Origin: JANSWY01 sp965243755
GTDB lineage: Bacteria; Bacteroidota; Bacteroidia; Cytophagales; Cyclobacteriaceae
Length of the DNA stretch: 64,000 nt
Direction of reading: 5' to 3'
Assembly: GCA_965243755.1 (NCBI GenBank)
Contig: CBDEVW010000003.1
Span: forward strand, 1,302,001-1,366,000
Positions 61,260 through 64,000 of the stretch are shown piece by piece. Under the pieces are notes generated by a model. It saw nothing but the letters and a program-made list of their open reading frames with translations, was not told the origin of the DNA and ran no database searches. The stretch's first letter is position 1; every line of letters starts with the position of its first letter. The position numbers and the translations under genes were made by a program.

Positions 61260-61955
61260 TTAATTAAAGTGTTTCAGAATGGATTGTGCCGCGCTATATT
61301 GATAATCTTCCGGCCCGATGGCAATGAAAGTTTCTCTGGCCAATGCAGTTTGATCACTGGCAAGATAAGCAAGCCCAAGATACCACCTGGCCTGTTGATG
61401 AAAAGTGGACCCATCAAGGGATTTAAATATTGGGATAGCCTGGTCTGCTTGGTTAATGGCCAGGTGACTGATCCCTTTATAAAACAATACCTGATGATTA
61501 ACGGAATCCGTCAGAACAGATTCAAATTCATTGATGGCTTTTTCATACTGTCCTGTGGAGTAATAAACCATGGCCGCATTCAATTGGCCACTCCCTCTTG
61601 CAGTGACAATGTTTTCGTAAGGAGAGAAATTCTTCGCAAACAGTGCTTTTTCTGAAGGTGTATTAAACAGCAGAAAATAGGCTATGAAGGCAATCAATGA
61701 AACGGAAGCGGCAATACCCACCCAGTAAATCCTGCTGCTTCTACCAGTATCTGCAACCTCCTCGTGAATGGCTGCCAGTTTGTTTTTTAACCCCTGTTGC
61801 TGTATACTTTGTAGGGCCACTTCAAACAACCTCACTTCCTCTTCGAGTTCCGGGGTATTAGCCAGTTGCTGCTCAAATTCCTCCAGCTCCGCTGTTTGCA
61901 TTTGCCCCAGGACATAACGCTCAATCAGGTCAATATTGTTATTCTCGTTATCCAA
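61260..61955 (-). CDS. Anti-sigma-like TPR membrane protein (231 aa)
   Basis: The N-terminal ~70 residues (DLIERYVLGQMQTAELEEFE) are the usual helical anti-sigma opening, here without the zinc HxxxCxxC motif. One TM helix (~79-100) leads to a periplasmic TPR domain (~118-230, AAMVYYSTGQYEKAINEFES). It overlaps the sigma gene by 8 bp. It should hold the sigma factor at the membrane until a periplasmic signal is sensed through the TPRs. Confidence 0.75.
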   Translation of the reverse strand: MDNENNNIDLIERYVLGQMQTAELEEFEQQLANTPELEEEVRLFEVALQSIQQQGLKNKLAAIHEEVADTGRSSRIYWVGIAASVSLIAFIAYFLLFNTPSEKALFAKNFSPYENIVTARGSGQLNAAMVYYSTGQYEKAINEFESVLTDSVNHQVLFYKGISHLAINQADQAIPIFKSLDGSTFHQQARWYLGLAYLASDQTALARETFIAIGPEDYQYSAAQSILKHFN

Positions 61956-62526
61956 AAACTATTTCTTTAGTTATTCCCATGGACTGACAGATCTTCATCA
62001 ATTGCTGCATGCATCTGTACTTTTTATTTTTGGCTGCCTGCTCACTTCCCAGATCAAACCTGTTTTTTATCTCAATCATAGACATGCCATGATAATAGAA
62101 TCCAATTAATACTTCATGACATTGCTCTCCCAGCTGATGGACGGCCTTCTTCAGCAATTCCTGTGAAGATACGTTATCCTCCATCTCCGGTTCCATTTCA
62201 GCATCCATTGCATCCGCTACCATAGTTACCTCCCGGGAGTTTTTCGCCAGCCGTTTCAGCCAAATGTTGCGGCTCACTGCATAAATGAAGGTTTTAATTT
62301 TACTCTCCGCCCTGAATTTCCCATTTAAAACCATGTTGTACCAGGTGATAATGGCATCCTGAAACACATCAGCAGCATCCTCTTCGGTCCCTTTGTTGGA
62401 AACAATGAACTTACGCACCATGGAATAATAATGGGCATATACCTGCTTCAACGCTTCATCTCTTTGAGACTGCTCACTTGCATGTATTGCATTCAGTATT
62501 TCACTATCCTTCCAGGTCGATTTCAT
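61948..62526 (-). CDS. ECF-type RNA polymerase sigma factor (192 aa)
   Basis: Region 2 (~25-95, with EEDAADVFQDAIITWYNMVL and IKTFIYAVSRNIWLKRL) and region 4 (~130-180, CHEVLIGFYYHGMSMIEIKN) are clear, separated by an acidic linker (AMDAEMEPEMEDN). Usual ECF length. It is divergent from the TPR/CHAT-like gene, 115 bp apart, and that gene is a natural target. Confidence 0.88.
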   Translation of the reverse strand: MKSTWKDSEILNAIHASEQSQRDEALKQVYAHYYSMVRKFIVSNKGTEEDAADVFQDAIITWYNMVLNGKFRAESKIKTFIYAVSRNIWLKRLAKNSREVTMVADAMDAEMEPEMEDNVSSQELLKKAVHQLGEQCHEVLIGFYYHGMSMIEIKNRFDLGSEQAAKNKKYRCMQQLMKICQSMGITKEIVFG

Positions 62527-62641
62527 ATCTTAGTACTAAATAATGGGCCAAGGTAATCTCAAAAATTGAATGTGTTTTAAAAAAATGCGAAATTTGTCCC
62601 AATAAACGGGAGAACCGGCACTATTCACCAATTTCTAAATA

Positions 62642-64000
62642 ATGAATAAACTATTTCCAAAGATCATATCTGTCTTATTCCTGTATATATTGTTGTCTGG
62701 CTTCAACCACATGCTGGCAGACCAAACGGTCGATAGTGTCAGGTACAATGAATATCGTACCCGAGCCGTTGCACTAGCGGAAGAGAACAAATATGACAGC
62801 AGTAATTATTATCATAAATTGTCGCTTTTGTATGATACCACCCTACAGGCAGAGTTGAACGCCAACATATCAATCTTCTGGAATTTTTATTACCTGCAAC
62901 AAATGGACTCTGCAAAACATTATGCATACCAATCAATCAATAAGGATACTGCAGTCTTTACCACAACACTTCTTATAAAATTACTTGCTGACTCCTACAG
63001 GCTTGCAAAGGTTGTTCACAACAGAGAGGGTAATTATAATGAAACCATTAATGCACTTACCAATGCAATAGCATTGTATAATCAAGTTGAAAATGCACAG
63101 ACCGAATTGATCGCTTCGCATCAGGATTTAGGTATTGCCTATTGGCGAATGGGTCAATATGAATTATCAATGAAAGAAATTCAGCAGGGGGAAAAGCTTA
63201 CGCGGGACCTGTCTGACCAAACGGATAAAATCAAATATTTAATCCAGGCATATATGATGTACGGGTTGATTCACAAAAAACAGAGCAATCTGGAAAAGGC
63301 AATCGATAGTTACCTGTATGTGCTCAAACTTATAGGTAATGATAAGAATTTTCACGCCAGAAACTATATGGCCACATGTGTTAATCTGGCGGATGCATAT
63401 CAGGACATAGATCAATTTAATGACGCTATTAACTACTACCAATTGGCTTTAAAGCATATTGAAAAAATCAGAGATAACAAGAAGTATGAAAGACTGATAC
63501 CTTATTATGAAAGTGAGATATACCAGAATCTGGGTCATGTGTACATCAAAAATGAAGAGTACCACCAGTCATTGCCTTACTTAAACATGGCTTTATCCAG
63601 ACGAAAAGCCTATTTTGGTTTGGATCATCCGGAAGTAGCTAAAACATATATTTCACTTGGGGAAGTACTGACAAAAACTGGTTCGGTCATGGCAGAATTG
63701 TACCTGGATAGCGCGGTAGTGTACATGAAAAAGTTTTTCGGCTACAGTCATCCAAAATTGAGTTTAGCGTACAATGCCCGTGGCGAGTATTTCCTGTCAA
63801 AAGGTCAATACGAAAAGGCCTTTCATTATTTCGACAGTTCTTTGATCTGCAACCCCAAAGTGTTGCTTAATAACCAATCGCTTTATTCCAGTAAAATTTA
63901 TGCCATGAATGCCATGTTGGGTAAAGCTGAATGTCTTGTATTTATGCAAAATGACCAGGGTTATTTGCAAAATCTTACTTCACTGAGCAAAGAGCTAACC
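62642..64000 (+). CDS. TPR protein, probably CHAT-domain protease, N-terminal part (partial, 453 codons)
   Basis: The frame starts at ATG 62642 (MNKLFPKIISVLFLYILLSG, a signal peptide) and stays open to the window end. At least seven TPRs are visible (for example NLADAYQDIDQFNDAINYYQ, NLGHVYIKNEEYHQSLPYLN, ARGEYFLSKGQYEKAFHYFD). The phrases YFGLDHPEVAKTYISLGEVL and FGYSHPKLSLAYNARGEYFL are typical of the TPR part of Bacteroidota CHAT-domain proteins. The caspase-like CHAT domain itself would be beyond the right edge, so it is predicted, not seen. Confidence 0.7.
   Translation, partial: MNKLFPKIISVLFLYILLSGFNHMLADQTVDSVRYNEYRTRAVALAEENKYDSSNYYHKLSLLYDTTLQAELNANISIFWNFYYLQQMDSAKHYAYQSINKDTAVFTTTLLIKLLADSYRLAKVVHNREGNYNETINALTNAIALYNQVENAQTELIASHQDLGIAYWRMGQYELSMKEIQQGEKLTRDLSDQTDKIKYLIQAYMMYGLIHKKQSNLEKAIDSYLYVLKLIGNDKNFHARNYMATCVNLADAYQDIDQFNDAINYYQLALKHIEKIRDNKKYERLIPYYESEIYQNLGHVYIKNEEYHQSLPYLNMALSRRKAYFGLDHPEVAKTYISLGEVLTKTGSVMAELYLDSAVVYMKKFFGYSHPKLSLAYNARGEYFLSKGQYEKAFHYFDSSLICNPKVLLNNQSLYSSKIYAMNAMLGKAECLVFMQNDQGYLQNLTSLSKELT

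Overview
The window is chromosomal DNA of a Bacteroidota bacterium, most likely of the Cytophagia type. Evidence: two very large secreted proteins with type IX secretion (T9SS) C-terminal sorting domains, a small PID-CTERM protein, TPR-sensor kinases, a TonB receptor with a carboxypeptidase-like N-terminal domain, RHS proteins of the Bacteroidota type, a CHAT-type TPR protein, and promoters that fit the Bacteroidota -33 TTG / -7 TAnnTTTG pattern. No rRNA, tRNA, CRISPR array, transposase or integrase was found.

Layout. 1-8000: the end of an alpha/beta hydrolase, a T9SS protein with a PID-CTERM partner, a TPR-HTH regulator, a SpoIIAA-like protein and a conserved hypothetical. 8012-13981: a 1989-residue mosaic of three beta-helix modules and six Ig-like repeats. 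14137-19372: an NtrY/NtrC-like two-component pair divergent from a MacB/FtsX-type permease. 19707-23439: lipoproteins and two unusual beta-rich proteins without signal peptides, one of them thaumatin-like. 23446-25913: a TPR histidine kinase and a NarL-type regulator. 25988-27945: a DUF922-like putative zinc protease coupled to a membrane protein.

28134-33862 is a compact zinc-homeostasis locus: a Fur-family regulator (Zur-like), TonB receptor, lipoprotein, COG0523 GTPase and a small Cys protein. I find six copies of a 15-bp operator TGCAA-N5-TTGCA (four perfect, two with one mismatch). They overlap the -33 and -7 elements of three gene promoters and one orphan promoter that has no gene after it.

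35855-45601 (minus strand) is the strongest candidate for an undescribed system. It is a six-gene operon whose first four genes are joined by 1- to 4-bp overlaps. It encodes a MotA/ExbB-like proton-channel protein with a large extra domain, two different ExbD/MotB-like single-span proteins that each keep the expected Asp, a 2101-residue exported protein with regularly spaced helix-plus-strand units, a small secreted protein and a permuted papain-like protein. I read it as an ion-driven 5:2-type motor coupled to a giant envelope protein.

46218-60799 holds a HEIGH-type metalloprotease and an RHS export locus: two tail-fibre-like proteins, an RHS companion, an RHS protein with a caspase/DUF4347-like tip, and its lipoprotein immunity candidate. 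Downstream lies a graveyard of displaced toxin tips and immunity genes, bounded by a 100-bp repeated terminator element. 61260-64000: an ECF sigma factor and TPR anti-sigma, divergent from the start of a TPR (probably CHAT) protein that runs off the window.
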